DNA from: Camillea tinctor | Lineage: Eukaryota; Ascomycota; Sordariomycetes; Xylariales; Xylariaceae | Assembly (NCBI GenBank): GCA_022578605.1 | Contig: MU394142.1 | Coordinates: 1-64,000, forward strand | Length of the DNA stretch: 64,000 nucleotides | Direction of reading: 5' to 3' | In this document: piece after piece, positions 1-10,964 of the stretch | How the letters are laid out: the number at the start of each line of letters is the position of its first letter | Numbering within the stretch: the stretch's first letter is position 1 | Program-made: the position numbers and the translations under genes | Notes under the pieces: generated by a model | The model's database searches: none | Seen by the model: the letters and a program-made list of their open reading frames with translations, nothing else | What the model was told of the DNA's origin: nothing

Positions 1-840
1 TGTTTAAAGCTTATTATAAATTAATTATTAGCGCAATTATTAACTTAATTACTTTTTTATTTATAATTGTTAAAAATAGTATTAATAAAAATTAAACTAT
101 TAATAAAAGTATTAAAATAAAATTTATTTAAAAATGCATAAATAATAACTACTTTATTACGTTATAAACTAAATATATAAAAACTTTAACTTTAACTGCA
201 AAATTAGCTTATATTTTTACTATTATAGCAGCTATTAAAATATTTTTTATAAAAAAAATAAACATACTTAATATAATAAATTAATTAAAAATAATAAAGC
301 TTAATATATAGTTTTTTATTATATTTATAATTATGGTTTTTATTACGAACTTTATTTTAAATAATATAAAAATAAACATTATTTACGCTATAAAAAAACT
401 GTGTTTTTAAATAAAAACGCTATTAATAAATACCGTTTATAATATAATACAAAATATTAAAAAAAAGTAAAATACTAATAATAAACTAAAAGTTTTTAAG
501 CGTATATCCATACTTAAAATTAAAAAATTAAACAATATTTTAAAAATTAAAACTAATTTAAAATACTATATATATAATAAAAATTTTAAATTTATATAAA
601 AAATTATAAGCATAATTAATAAATTTTTTAACGTTTAAAAAAATAAAAAACTAATTAATTTTTTTAAAAATTAATAAATAAAAATTTTTTTAATTAAAAG
701 TTAATAAAACAAAAAACTTAATAGTTAACTATACTTTTTTAGCTAAAAAAATCGTAAAAAGTTAAATAAATAATTTAACTTGCTATATAGTTAAAAATAA
801 ATAAAATAAGTAAATAAATTAAGCTTTTTTACTTACTTTA
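1..840. other. RIP-like AT-rich DNA, 5' part of the degraded retroelement
   Basis: Only about one base in seven or fewer is G or C, all frames are full of TAA/TAG, and no gene can be read. It directly precedes the recognisable reverse transcriptase remnant, so it probably holds the protease or upstream pol/gag part of the same element. I could not identify a motif here. The left end of the element lies outside the window or cannot be seen. Confidence 0.6.
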
Positions 841-3770
841 TTTTTATAGCTTAAAAAATAGTTAATAAATAGCTATATAAACGTTTAATAATTAATTTAA
901 AAGCGCTTAACTTTTTAGCGATTTTTAATAATTACTTACTTTTTTTATAAAAAAAAATTATTAATGCGCTTAAAAAAAAAAAATATATAATTATAATAAA
1001 TGCTATTAAGTTTTTTTACTAGTTTTTTATATACTTAAAATATTAAAATAAATTAATAGTAATTAACTTAAAAAAATTAAAAAAATATAAAGTTATTATA
1101 ATAAAATTTTAAAATTTGCTAACTTATGCTTAAAAATTTATAAATAAACTTTTACTTAATTATAAACATTATTATAAAGCTTTTATTAATAATATTATTA
1201 TTTTTTTTAATATTAAAAAAAAACACTTTAAACACTTATGTACTATATTTGGTTTTTTTTAAAAAAAAAAGTTTTTATATTATTTAAAAAGACTTTTTTT
1301 ACGTATTTATTTATTACTTTATTAAGCTTTAAAATAAATGCTTTTAAACTTTTTACAATAAAAAATAAACTTAAAGCATTTTATAAACTAACTTTTTTTA
1401 AATAATTAAAAAAACTAAAACAATATTTAAATGCTTTTAAATTTTTTAAAAGCTTTATTTTTTATTACGCATAATTAGCAAAACTATTATAAAAAAAAAA
1501 CAGCTTTTTTTACAGCTAAACATAAAAAAAAAAAGCTTTTTATAAATAATAAAAAAAAAAAAATAGCTTATATTAAGTTTATATATTATAAGCCTACTTT
1601 AACAAAACTTAAATCGTTTAAAAATTTTTAAAATATAATATGTTAAAATTTAATAATTTATTACTATAATCTTAATAAAACTTTATTTATATAAGTAAAC
1701 AGTTTAATTTATAAAAAATTTAAAATTATGCTTTTTTATATTAAAAATAACTATAAATAAGTGCTTAAAACTTTTATTTTAAAACTAATAGTTTAATTAA
1801 TAATGTTTTTAAACAAATATTTTTTATAAGCTAAAATTAAATATAAACTATTAAAATTAAAAATAGCTTACGTTGCTTAAACCGCTAAAAAACTACGTAT
1901 TATAATTAAAGCAAATTGTTTATTAATAATAATTTTTACTAATTATTTTGTAATTAAAAGTATTTTAAATTAAACATTACTTAATATTACGTTAATAAAT
2001 AAATTTAATATAAAGCTAATAAATGCTTTTATTTACTTTTTTTATTATAAGTTTTAAGTTTATTACTTTTTTAAACGTTTTAATTATATTTTTAACGCTT
2101 TAAATAAATTGCACATAATTAATAATAAATATAATGCAAAAAATGCTTTAAAAAAAACTAACAAAAAGCTTATTTTTAATTAAGTATATATAATTAAAAG
2201 TAATAAAGCTATTATAAATAAAAATATAATAATAAAGTTTATTAAAAAGTACATAAATAACTTAAAATATTAAAACATAATTATTACATTAAAAAAAAGC
2301 TTTAATAAAAACGTTAAATTTTTTTTAAAGCTTAACTATTTTTTTAATATTTATAAAAAACTTTTATATAATATTAATTAATAAAAAAATAATTATTTTT
2401 ATATACTTAAATTTATAATTAAAAAAGTTTTAATATTAACTTATAATAATAAATACTATTTTAATGTAAATAAAATAATAAAAAAATTAAAAAAATATGC
2501 TATTTAAAAAAAAATAAAGCTAATTAAGCAATATGTTAAATACTATTTAATTTATAAGCTTTATTATATAAACTAAAATAAACTATTTAAAAATTATTAA
2601 TTAATTAAATTAAATAATTTTAAATTTATAAAAACTATTGCAATTGATTTTATAATTAAACTTTTTTTAATTTTTTTTATAAGCACTTTATAATAACTAT
2701 TAAAACTAAAAAAATATAAATTACATTTTAACGCTTTAATAATAAGTACTTATATTATATTAAAGCAATTTTTACTTATATTTAAAAATATGCGCTATAT
2801 AGCAAAAAACTAAGTAAAAGTGTTAACATAACAATTATTATTATTTAATTAAAAAGTGCTTAGTAAAATTATTTTAAATTAAAACTGCAAATTTACTTTA
2901 AAATTTTAAAAAAAAATATAAAAAGCGCTTAAAGCATAATTTTTAATAATAATAGCTTATTATCTTTAAGCAAATAAACTATTTAAAAAAAAAAATTAAA
3001 TAGTTAAAATAATTATTAAATATTACTATTTTAAAAATTTAAAAAGCAATTAAGTAAAATTACTACTTAAATTGCAATAAAATTTAAATGTAATGTATTT
3101 AAAAGCAATTTAGTTATTTTTTTATAAATAACTTTTTAGTTATTATTTATTAAAACTTAATAACGTTTTAATTAAAAACAATATAAAATCTTAATTATTT
3201 AAAAAAATATAATATTTAAAAAAACATTTATGCAAAAATGTAAAATTAGCAATAAACTTTATTATTGCTAAAATTAAGTAAATTTATAATTAAAAATACT
3301 GTTTAGTTAAATTTAATAAAAGAAATTAAATTTACTTAAAATTATATTAAAAATACTATTTATTTAAAAAATTAGCTTAAAAATTTTTTTAATAACGCGT
3401 AAGTTTATAAAAAATTAAAAAAAAAATAAAATAATTAATATATAAATTAAAATTGCTTAAAACTATAAAAATTTATTTAGTAATTTTAATTGCTTAGTTA
3501 TTTAAAAAACTTAATAAAAAAAATCTTTTTTATTAAATAGCATTACTTTTTAAACTAATTAAAAACAATTAAAAAAACCTCGAAAAAGCGAGAAAATTTT
3601 TTAAAATCGAAACTATTATAAAGCATTGTATAAATTAAGAAAATTTTAAGTATTTAATAAAATAAAAAAGCTATAGCTATAAAAATAACTAGTAAAGGTT
3701 AAAATAGCAATTAAAAAATGCTAAAAAATTAGTAAAAAAATATTAAAAGCGTTAATTAAAAAAAAACCTA
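840..3770 (+). mobile_element. RIP-degraded Ty3/Gypsy chromovirus pol remnant
   Basis: A dead LTR retrotransposon. Reading codons that start at multiples of 3, four blocks appear in the expected order in one frame. Reverse transcriptase covers about 960-1250; residues AFINNIIIFF at 1179-1208 sit where the (Y/F)xDD box belongs. The integrase zinc-binding tail is at 2532-2582 (YVKYY spacing). The integrase core has IAIDF at 2637-2651 and IILN*NCKFTLKF from about 2868. A chromodomain lies at about 3597-3755 (FKYLIK*KSYSYKNN). Catalytic changes fit G-to-A mutation: the first integrase Asp is kept, the second reads Asn, and the Glu reads Lys at 2985-2987. Stops stand where Trp or Gln is expected. 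The frame holds for about 2.9 kb, so decay was by substitution and not by indels, as in RIP. RNase H was not individually identified. It cannot encode protein. Confidence 0.85.
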
Positions 3771-3953
3771 AACTACTATAAAAAGAAAAAGTATTTAAGC
3801 TAAAAAAAAGTCGCGGTTAATTTTTTAAAAAAAATTAAAATAAAAGTTTATTAGTTAAAAATAAACAGCTGCAAAAAAAACCACAAAAAAAGCTTAAAAA
3901 AGTTTAAAATAATGTTTAATAAAGGCATTAAGGTTTTTCATTATAGCCGGCAT

Positions 3954-4326
3954 TTAATGCAATTATTGTATATTAAAAAGTGCATAATACCTTATATAAA
4001 TAAAATAAAATAAGAACTAGTATTAGCACTAGTAAATAAAATAAAAAAATAGCAATATTTAATGTGTAGCGCAGCTGCACATTTAATATTGCACTTTTTT
4101 ATCTTTTTACTTACTTATAATACTACCCTATACTACTACATTTTGCATTAATTTTTTATAAACTATTAAATATAACTTATTAAAATTTTTAATATAAAAT
4201 ATAGCAATACAAAATAATATTATAAATATATAAAAAAAATAAAAAAAATATAATATTAAATATTGCTATTTTTTTATTTATTTATATAAAGTATTATATA
4301 TTTTTTAATATATAATAATTGCATTA
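3954..4326. repeat. RIP-mutated inverted repeat / foldback sequence, possibly LTR-derived
   Basis: The segment 3954-4065 recurs as its reverse complement at about 4250-4326. The aligned parts (a block around TAATGCAATTATTGTA and a block around AAATAGCAATATTTAATG) differ almost only by C/T and G/A transitions. Arm one carries about 38 extra bases around 4011-4046 (AGAACTAGTATTAGCACTAG). A second, tighter palindrome centres near 4073: CAATATTTAATGTG and CACATTTAATATTG flank TAGCGCAGCTG at 4053-4092. It lies just after the chromodomain remnant, where a 3' LTR is expected. It could be part of an LTR or an independent foldback or MITE-like insertion. Confidence 0.65.
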
Positions 4327-5330
4327 GTTTCTTATTACTTTATTTTTTAATATTTTTTAAAAATATATTTTAATATTTACTTTAATTAATGCTTTATGTT
4401 TTAAAGAAATTTTTTAAAAAATTAATATTTAATATATTATTAATTTATAAACTTATTATTTTAAAAAGTTAATTCTTTTATAATTAAAAAATAAAAAAAA
4501 TAAAAACTAATAATTTTATATTTAATTTATATTAATAATATTTTAAAAATATTTTAAATTAATATATATTTAATTTTATAAGTTTATATAATGATTTTAT
4601 AATAAATAAAAGCATTTTTTTTAAAAAATATTTATTTTTTAAACAAATATATATTATTATAATATTATAAATTATATTTTTTTATTTTTTATTATTAAAA
4701 TATTAATATTAAAATTATAATTAATTATTAACTTATTTTTAAATAATTAAAATATGTATTATAATAAAATTTTTATTTAAGTTTTTATATAATATTATTA
4801 TATTTTATTTTTAACTTTTTAAACTATTTATAATTTAAAAATTATAAAATATTATTTATAAATAATATATTTAATTTTATTTTAAAATAATTTTATAACT
4901 TTTAAAGTTAAATTATAGCTTTAATAGCTTAATTATTAAGTTTTATAAAAGTGTAAAGTTTTTTTAAATTAAATATATAATTTAATATATAAGTTTTTAA
5001 ATATAATAATTATTTTTTTATTATTAATTATAATGCTATATTAATTTATTTTTTAATTATATATATTATTTATATAGTTAAATAATATTTATTTTTACTT
5101 ATATTTAATTATATTTAATTATATAAAAAATAAATATTTTAATTAATTAATTATATTAATTTATTTAATAAAGTTTAAATTTAAATATATAAGTAAATAT
5201 AATATAATATAAATAAAAATAAACGCAATTTAATAGTTTTATAATTTTTTTTATATATTTATTTATATTTATATATAAATATAAAAAAGCATAAAAGTGC
5301 ATAAAAAAAAACAAAAAAGCAAAAAAAAAA
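4327..5330. other. Extremely AT-rich RIP-like block
   Basis: Almost pure A/T, in places under 5% G+C, with no readable gene or motif. It continues the degraded repeat block up to the composition switch near 5330, where short GGCACGGAAA-type direct repeats (5338-5362) mark the edge. The identity of the underlying repeat cannot be seen. Confidence 0.6.
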
Positions 5331-5926
5331 ACAAAAAAGCACGGAAAGGCACGGAAAGGCACAGAAAAAAGCAAGCCACAGGGCAAAAAAGGTTAGGTCG
5401 GCGCACGTGGCAGCGGGACTTCCGTGTTGATTTTCAAAAAGTGCATTTTATGGCTGGAGTGTGGCGGTGGATTGGTATTATATTATAAGATTTATTAGAT
5501 GCTACTCGTTATTTTCATATACTGGCTACATTAACAACGCTCTCGGTTCGCACCTTTATAACCGTTTTACCTACCTAGTAGCGTTTCTTTTAAATAGAGA
5601 GCACTACCAAGAGTTATCGGGTATTATTCAATATATTCACTTCATACAAGAATATAACTATAAATTTCGATAAGTGCTATATTTCCTGAATTGGCCAGAA
5701 TGCAGCAGCGTGATTGGTGTTCTATGGGCTAGAGGGCAGGAGGGTAAGTTTTGTAGGGGGGAGGTTAAGGGAGGTAATTGTGGGGCCAGCTAACTGATAA
5801 GAGGTACGTACCTCTTAATCCATAAAAAACGACTTGGAAAATTCAATCCAAGCTCTCTTCTACACTATCAACCATCACTTCGCCTTTGACAAATCCAATT
5901 AGAAAAAAAGGCGATTTCATTTTAAA
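5331..5926. other. Intergenic: heterochromatin edge and DUS3 promoter
   Basis: Composition rises abruptly to normal values. There is no gene-like reading frame. The last 100 bases before the DUS3 start look like a 5' leader. The stretch GTAGGGGGGAGG with further G-runs lies at 5754-5795. Nothing else was recognised. Confidence 0.5.
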
Positions 5927-8338
5927 ATGGCCGAAGTCACACAGCCAGACGAGACTGGTGCACCTGTTGCCGCCACAAACCCAGCAAATCCCTTAAAGCA
6001 TAATGTTAATGACGATGTTCCCGTGCAGGACACACCGAGTTTGGAAACTCCCGAGCCCACGGCCAAGAGACAGAAAGTAAGCCACGATGAGGCAGCGGAA
6101 CAACCCACAGCTACCAAGGTAGTCGAGAGAAAACCAGGAGTTGCACCCATTAAGGCCGAGTGAGTGTTCTTCCCAGTAATTTTGTCTCAGTTGGACTATC
6201 TCAATTAACACTGTCTCTCAGATACCTCATTTCCCGTGAAGCCCAGAGCACCTACGATGATGATGCTGCTGAGGGCACCACTGCTGCGGAAGATGCTGCC
6301 AATGGCAGAGGAGAACCCCAGGGTGATGGCAAGAAGGGGAAGGGCAAGAAGAAGAAGCAAGGCGGTCAGAATCAGAACCGCACCTACGGCCATTTCGAGG
6401 ACACGTTACGACTATGCAACAGCAGAACTTATAGCAATGAGTTTTCGCCCAAGCATTGCAAGTTCGGCGAGCGGTGCAACATGTGCCACGACCTACGTAA
6501 GTATTTCAGCGAGGGCCGCCGTGCCGATGTGGATACATTGGGCGGTAAGTGTCCCGTATTTGAGGAATACGGTCGGTGTACGGCTGGGTGGAAGTGCCGC
6601 TTCGTCAAGAGTCACTCGAAGGAGACCGTCCACGAAGACGGACGAAAAGAGTTAGTTCTGATCCAGGGCCCCGACCAGTCTGCGAAAGGCAGTGATGCTG
6701 TGGAGGATCCGGAGGCGAGACCCGGCATCGTCAATATCGCCACATCCGACAATAAGTGGGACCTCGCGAGGAAGAAGATCAAACTCGAGAAGTCAGAGGC
6801 TTATGTTCAATGGCTTGACAAGGATAGCGAAGTGTCACGGCAGTTTTTCAACCGGAAAAAGCAGGAGGAAGAAGGCGATGCGAACAACACCGAAGTCGAA
6901 GACCTCAGAGCACAGTTCACAGACCCGCCGCTCAAGCCGTCGGAAAAGAGGAAGATCTACTTCGGACCGGAGACGCCTGTGCTGGCACCGCTCACTACGC
7001 AGGGAAATCTGCCTTTCCGAAGATTATGTGCCGAATTAGGAGCCCAGGTTACGTTCTCGGAGATGGCTATGGGCATGCCTCTTGTCCAAGGTCAGAAGGG
7101 CGAATGGGCCTTGATGAAGGCGCACGAGACGGAGATGGCACCCCCAAGATTTATCCCCAGAAAGGGCGAGGTCGTAAAGGGCTACGATAATTCGAAGGAT
7201 CTCAAGTTTGGAGCACAGATTTCTGGAAACCAACCGTGGGTAGTCATGAAGGCAACAGAAGCCCTCACGAGGTTCTTGCCCCATCTTCGCGTGGTAGATC
7301 TGAACTGTGGCTGTCCTATCGATCTCGTCTTCCAGACCGGGGCAGGCTCTGGCCTCCTTGATACTCCTAGTAAGCTAGAGAAGATGGTCCGGGGTATGAA
7401 TGTAGTCTCGGGAGAAGTACCCATCACTACAAAGCTACGAACAGGGGTTAGAGATGGTAGACCAACGGCAGGCCGGCTCATAGAAAGACTCGCTTTTGGC
7501 AGCCCCGAATTCCGCGATAGGCTCGGAGCACCCGGATGTGCCGCAATTACTTTGCACGGGCGAAGCAGACAGCAACGGTACCTGAAAAGGGCCAACTGGG
7601 AATACATCGCCGAGTGCTCTGCACTTATCAAGTCCTACAAGGATAAGAAAGACGAGCTCACAGATACGGCAGGAGCGCCAGACGAGAGCACGCAAGCCAA
7701 TACGGTTGACGGAAAAGTATATTTCATTGGTAACGGTGACTGCTACTCACACGTGGACTACTACGAGCACATCGAAAAGGCCAAGGTAGACACCGTCATG
7801 GTAGCGAGAGGGGCCATGATCAAACCCTGGGTATTCGAGGAGATCGAGAAGGGACAATATCTGGATAAGTCGGCAACAGAGCGTTTCGGATACATTGAGA
7901 AATTCGTCCGATACGGACTCGAGACGTGGGGAACAGACGAGCTTGGCTTGGGCTTCACTCGACGGTTCCTGCTGGAGTGGCTGAGCTTCACGCACCGATA
8001 CATTCCTGTGGGGATCCTAGAGCATCTGCCTCCGAGTCTGAATGACCGGCCACCGAGTTACAGAGGTAGAAATGAGCTGGAATCATTGCTCGCCAGCCCC
8101 AACTACAAGGACTGGATCAAGATCAGGTAAAGTTTCCTACTTTATTTACTTATTTTTATTTTTATTTTTCTCTTTCATGCGCAGAATATTCTGGCAAATC
8201 GTGTCTATGAACCATTAAAAAAAGCTAACTCTTTGATGCGGTGCATGTAGCGAGATGTTCCTTGGTCCTGCGCACCCCAATTTCGCATTCCAACCGAAGC
8301 ACAAGTCTAATAGCTACGAGATCGATGCTGAAGGTTGA
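5927..8338 (+). CDS. DUS3: tRNA-dihydrouridine(47) synthase [NAD(P)+], Dus3
   Basis: FMN-dependent enzyme that reduces uridine to dihydrouridine at tRNA position 47. Exons are 5927-6159, 6222-8126 and 8251-8338, joining to 741 residues. Intron 1 begins GTGAGT and ends CTCTCAG; intron 2 begins GTAAAG and ends TGTAG. The N-terminal ~150 residues are disordered and Lys-rich. Two CCCH zinc fingers follow, at about 157 ([11 protein letters not shown]) and 187 ([10 protein letters not shown]...C...H). The TIM-barrel Dus domain runs from about 330 ([15 protein letters not shown]); the catalytic Cys is near 442 in NCGCPIDL, and the HGRSRQQRY and IGNGD motifs are present. The tail [10 protein letters not shown] is typical of Dus3. 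The 8-kb-side intron is needed to reach this tail. The gene starts only ~600 bp from the RIP block. Length and zinc fingers separate it from Dus1, Dus2 and Dus4. Confidence 0.96.
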
Positions 8339-9374
8339 GATCGGAGAAGGAACCATAGAAGATGCACGCATGAGAACAGGTTAATGGAATGATGATGATA
8401 GCGATGATGATGCAGTTTAGGGTGTATATGTGAACCGTGATTACTACCTAACCTACCAATGCACTGCCTGCTAACGGGAAAAAAGGGGGGACATAGCATT
8501 ATTGAAGCCAGCTGGCTTTTCATCGTTTATAGACTGGGTCTAGAACTTATATAAAATAGACGAATAATGTTGTTTATAGCACAGCCCGACCTGTGAAAAT
8601 GAATAAGAGAATTAAACGGCTTTTCGGGCAGAATATTGAATCCGGAGAAGAAGTACGCGCGGCTCCCGGGGTCCAACCTTCTGTAGTGGCAGTATCTAGT
8701 TGCCTAGTAGTGATAGGTAGACAGCATAAGGAAGTATGTTAGTGGCCATCTAAAGAAGACACATCTCACCTGCATGTTTTCATGATCGAATGGTTATGAT
8801 TATTCAGGAATTGGATACTGCAAATATAACAGGCTTCAAGTTGACAGGCTTGGTACAACTACAACTAATAGGAAAGTTTACACTAGAGATAAATATGTGA
8901 AATATGTGGGTCTTACATAGCAATCAATGCGTCACTTCCGGTCACTACAGGTCTCTAAGCTGGCTAAGTTTTTCAAGCCACATGTGACGTAGATGATTTT
9001 CTTAAGCTGTTATTTTTTTTTTCTTTTTCGAGCTCAGCCCCCAGCAACCATACCTCTTACAACTACACAGACCACATCACTGACGCAGGAGGCCACCTTT
9101 TTAATGAACTTGCACAATACAATAACCAAGCCCACCACAGCCTGCCATAAGCTTCTTAAGCTCATTTTCTTTCTTCTTTCCCCTCCACACCCCCCTCTCT
9201 CCATCTAATCCGCAACTCGTCAACTTTTGCCTGTTAACTACCCGAGACACAGAACACGGAATAATTCCTTTATTCCTTTGTTCACCTCATCATCTGCTTC
9301 TACGACTCCCGACTCTCTTCCAGTCAAGTCCAAGTCTTCGTCTACATCGGGCTGCTGGACAACCACCGCCCAAA
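8339..9374. other. Intergenic, DUS3 3' side and BAP31 promoter
   Basis: No coding signal. The last ~200 bases (CT-rich, with CACCCCCCTCTC near 9187) look like a 5' leader for the following gene. Nothing else was recognised. Confidence 0.5.
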
Positions 9375-10321
9375 ATGACGCTCTATTATACTCTCGTACG
9401 TCACCAACCTATGTTTGCATCTTTCCAGCTAGGATTGCGAGCCATGACAGGACGACGACGTTGTGCTAATGCTTATGATACAACTTAGGTCTTCATGCTG
9501 CTAGTGGCAGAAATGTCACTCTTCATGTTCCTCGTGGTGCCAATGCCCTTCACTGTTCGCCGCAAGATGTTCACGTATGTCTCGGTCCAATCCATACACC
9601 TGCATATATCCTCCCGTGGTTCCGAGATGAGCCTCTCTATAGCATATAGCGTCGAAAAGAAGAAGGAAAAAAGTTAATGGACAAACAAGCTAACAAGGTC
9701 GGGGTACAGTTTCCTATCGGAAAATCCGTTGGTGGCGAAGTTACATCACGGCTTAAAGATCACCTTTATATTCATTCTTATCCTTTTCCTCGACAGCGTT
9801 AACCGTGTCTACCGTGTCCAAGTCGAGTTGGCCAGCGTCACCGACGCCGGCAAGGGATCAACGTACGTCGCCGGGTCTACCACCCACCCCATACCTCCTG
9901 CCCCTCCATAGACTAGTTAACTTACAATTCTCTCCCCCTTTCCAGTGTCGTCATGGGCCACGAGCGTCTCGAGGTGCAGGCACGCAAGTTCTACAGCCAG
10001 CGGAATATGTACCTGTGTGGCTTCACCCTGTTCCTGTCGCTGATCCTGAACCGCACCTACACCATGATCCTCGAAGTGCTGCGGCTGGAGGAGAAGCTCA
10101 AGCAGTACGAGGGCACCGACCGCAAGACCAAGGAGAGCGAGAAGCTCGCCGTTGCCGGCAAGCCCGGTGAGATCGCCCGCCTCAACCAGGAGATCGAGCG
10201 CCGTGACCGCGACATCGAGACCCTCAAGAAGCAGGCCGAAGGCCTGTCCCGCGAGTACAACAACCTATGCGAGAAGTACGGCGAGACCCAACCCCCCGCT
10301 GGCACGCGCAAGGATAAATAA
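9375..10321 (+). CDS. BAP31/Yet family ER transmembrane protein
   Basis: B-cell receptor-associated protein 31-like ER membrane protein (yeast Yet1/Yet3 family), linked in that family to ER export and quality control. Exons are 9375-9395, 9489-9574, 9710-9862 and 9946-10321, giving 211 residues. All donors are GTACG or GTATG and all acceptors YAG, with phase continuous across every junction. The first coding exon is only seven codons. Three membrane segments are seen: residues 3-24, about 48-70 and about 105-125. A charged coiled coil follows to ~200 (EKLKQYEG, RLNQEIERRDRDIETL). The protein ends RKDK, close to a KKXX-type ER retrieval signal. Codon use is strongly C/G-ending, as in highly expressed genes. 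Which yeast paralogue it corresponds to is undecided. Confidence 0.93.
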
Positions 10322-10964
10322 GCCAGAGGAAGCCGTATAGGGACCTGGTGCGTCCGTCTTGGCGCTTTGTCTTTTCGGTCTTCTCCCGGGACGTATTTCA
10401 CCATATGTTGTTCTATGTCCTTGCGGTTGGTACCTAGAAGCTAAAGGCCGATGAAAAGATGCAGTGCTGAGAGGGCGAGACAAGAGGTATTTTATAGTAT
10501 ATGAGGGCGAAGTTTATATTATACTATGGATTGTTGTCAGAGCACAAGTAAGAATAAACTAAAGAGGGCAAGATTCATGAGCTTAGAAGCTTTAGGTCTC
10601 ATATGTACCTCCCCAAAATGCGATATTCAGTTCTGAAATATGCTTCGTTTTTGCCATATTATGACATTTGACCCTACTTATTTCTATATGCGTTTATAAA
10701 GGGGTTGCCCCACCTAATATCCTTGCAAGAATTGATTCGACACTCTCACTTGATCTACAACTAGGACCTCTGAAACCTCTGAAATATGGGAGTTGGCGAT
10801 GTTAACTACCTCAGCTGACTCCAGGTGTACGCATGGACCAGACAAGAAGTCTGAGCAGGCTTCCAATCCTCAGCCGCAGCAGAACAGCTACGACTTAATG
10901 GATATACTAGCATTCACCATTGGTAGCCCATAGCTATAATTGTCGACTTCTTATTATAGCGAGG
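10322..10964. other. Intergenic
   Basis: 3' side of the BAP31 gene and the region upstream of the broken ankyrin gene. A short ATG at 10785 (ATGGGAGTTGGCG) precedes a possible donor, but no convincing exon can be built. Nothing else was seen. Confidence 0.4.
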
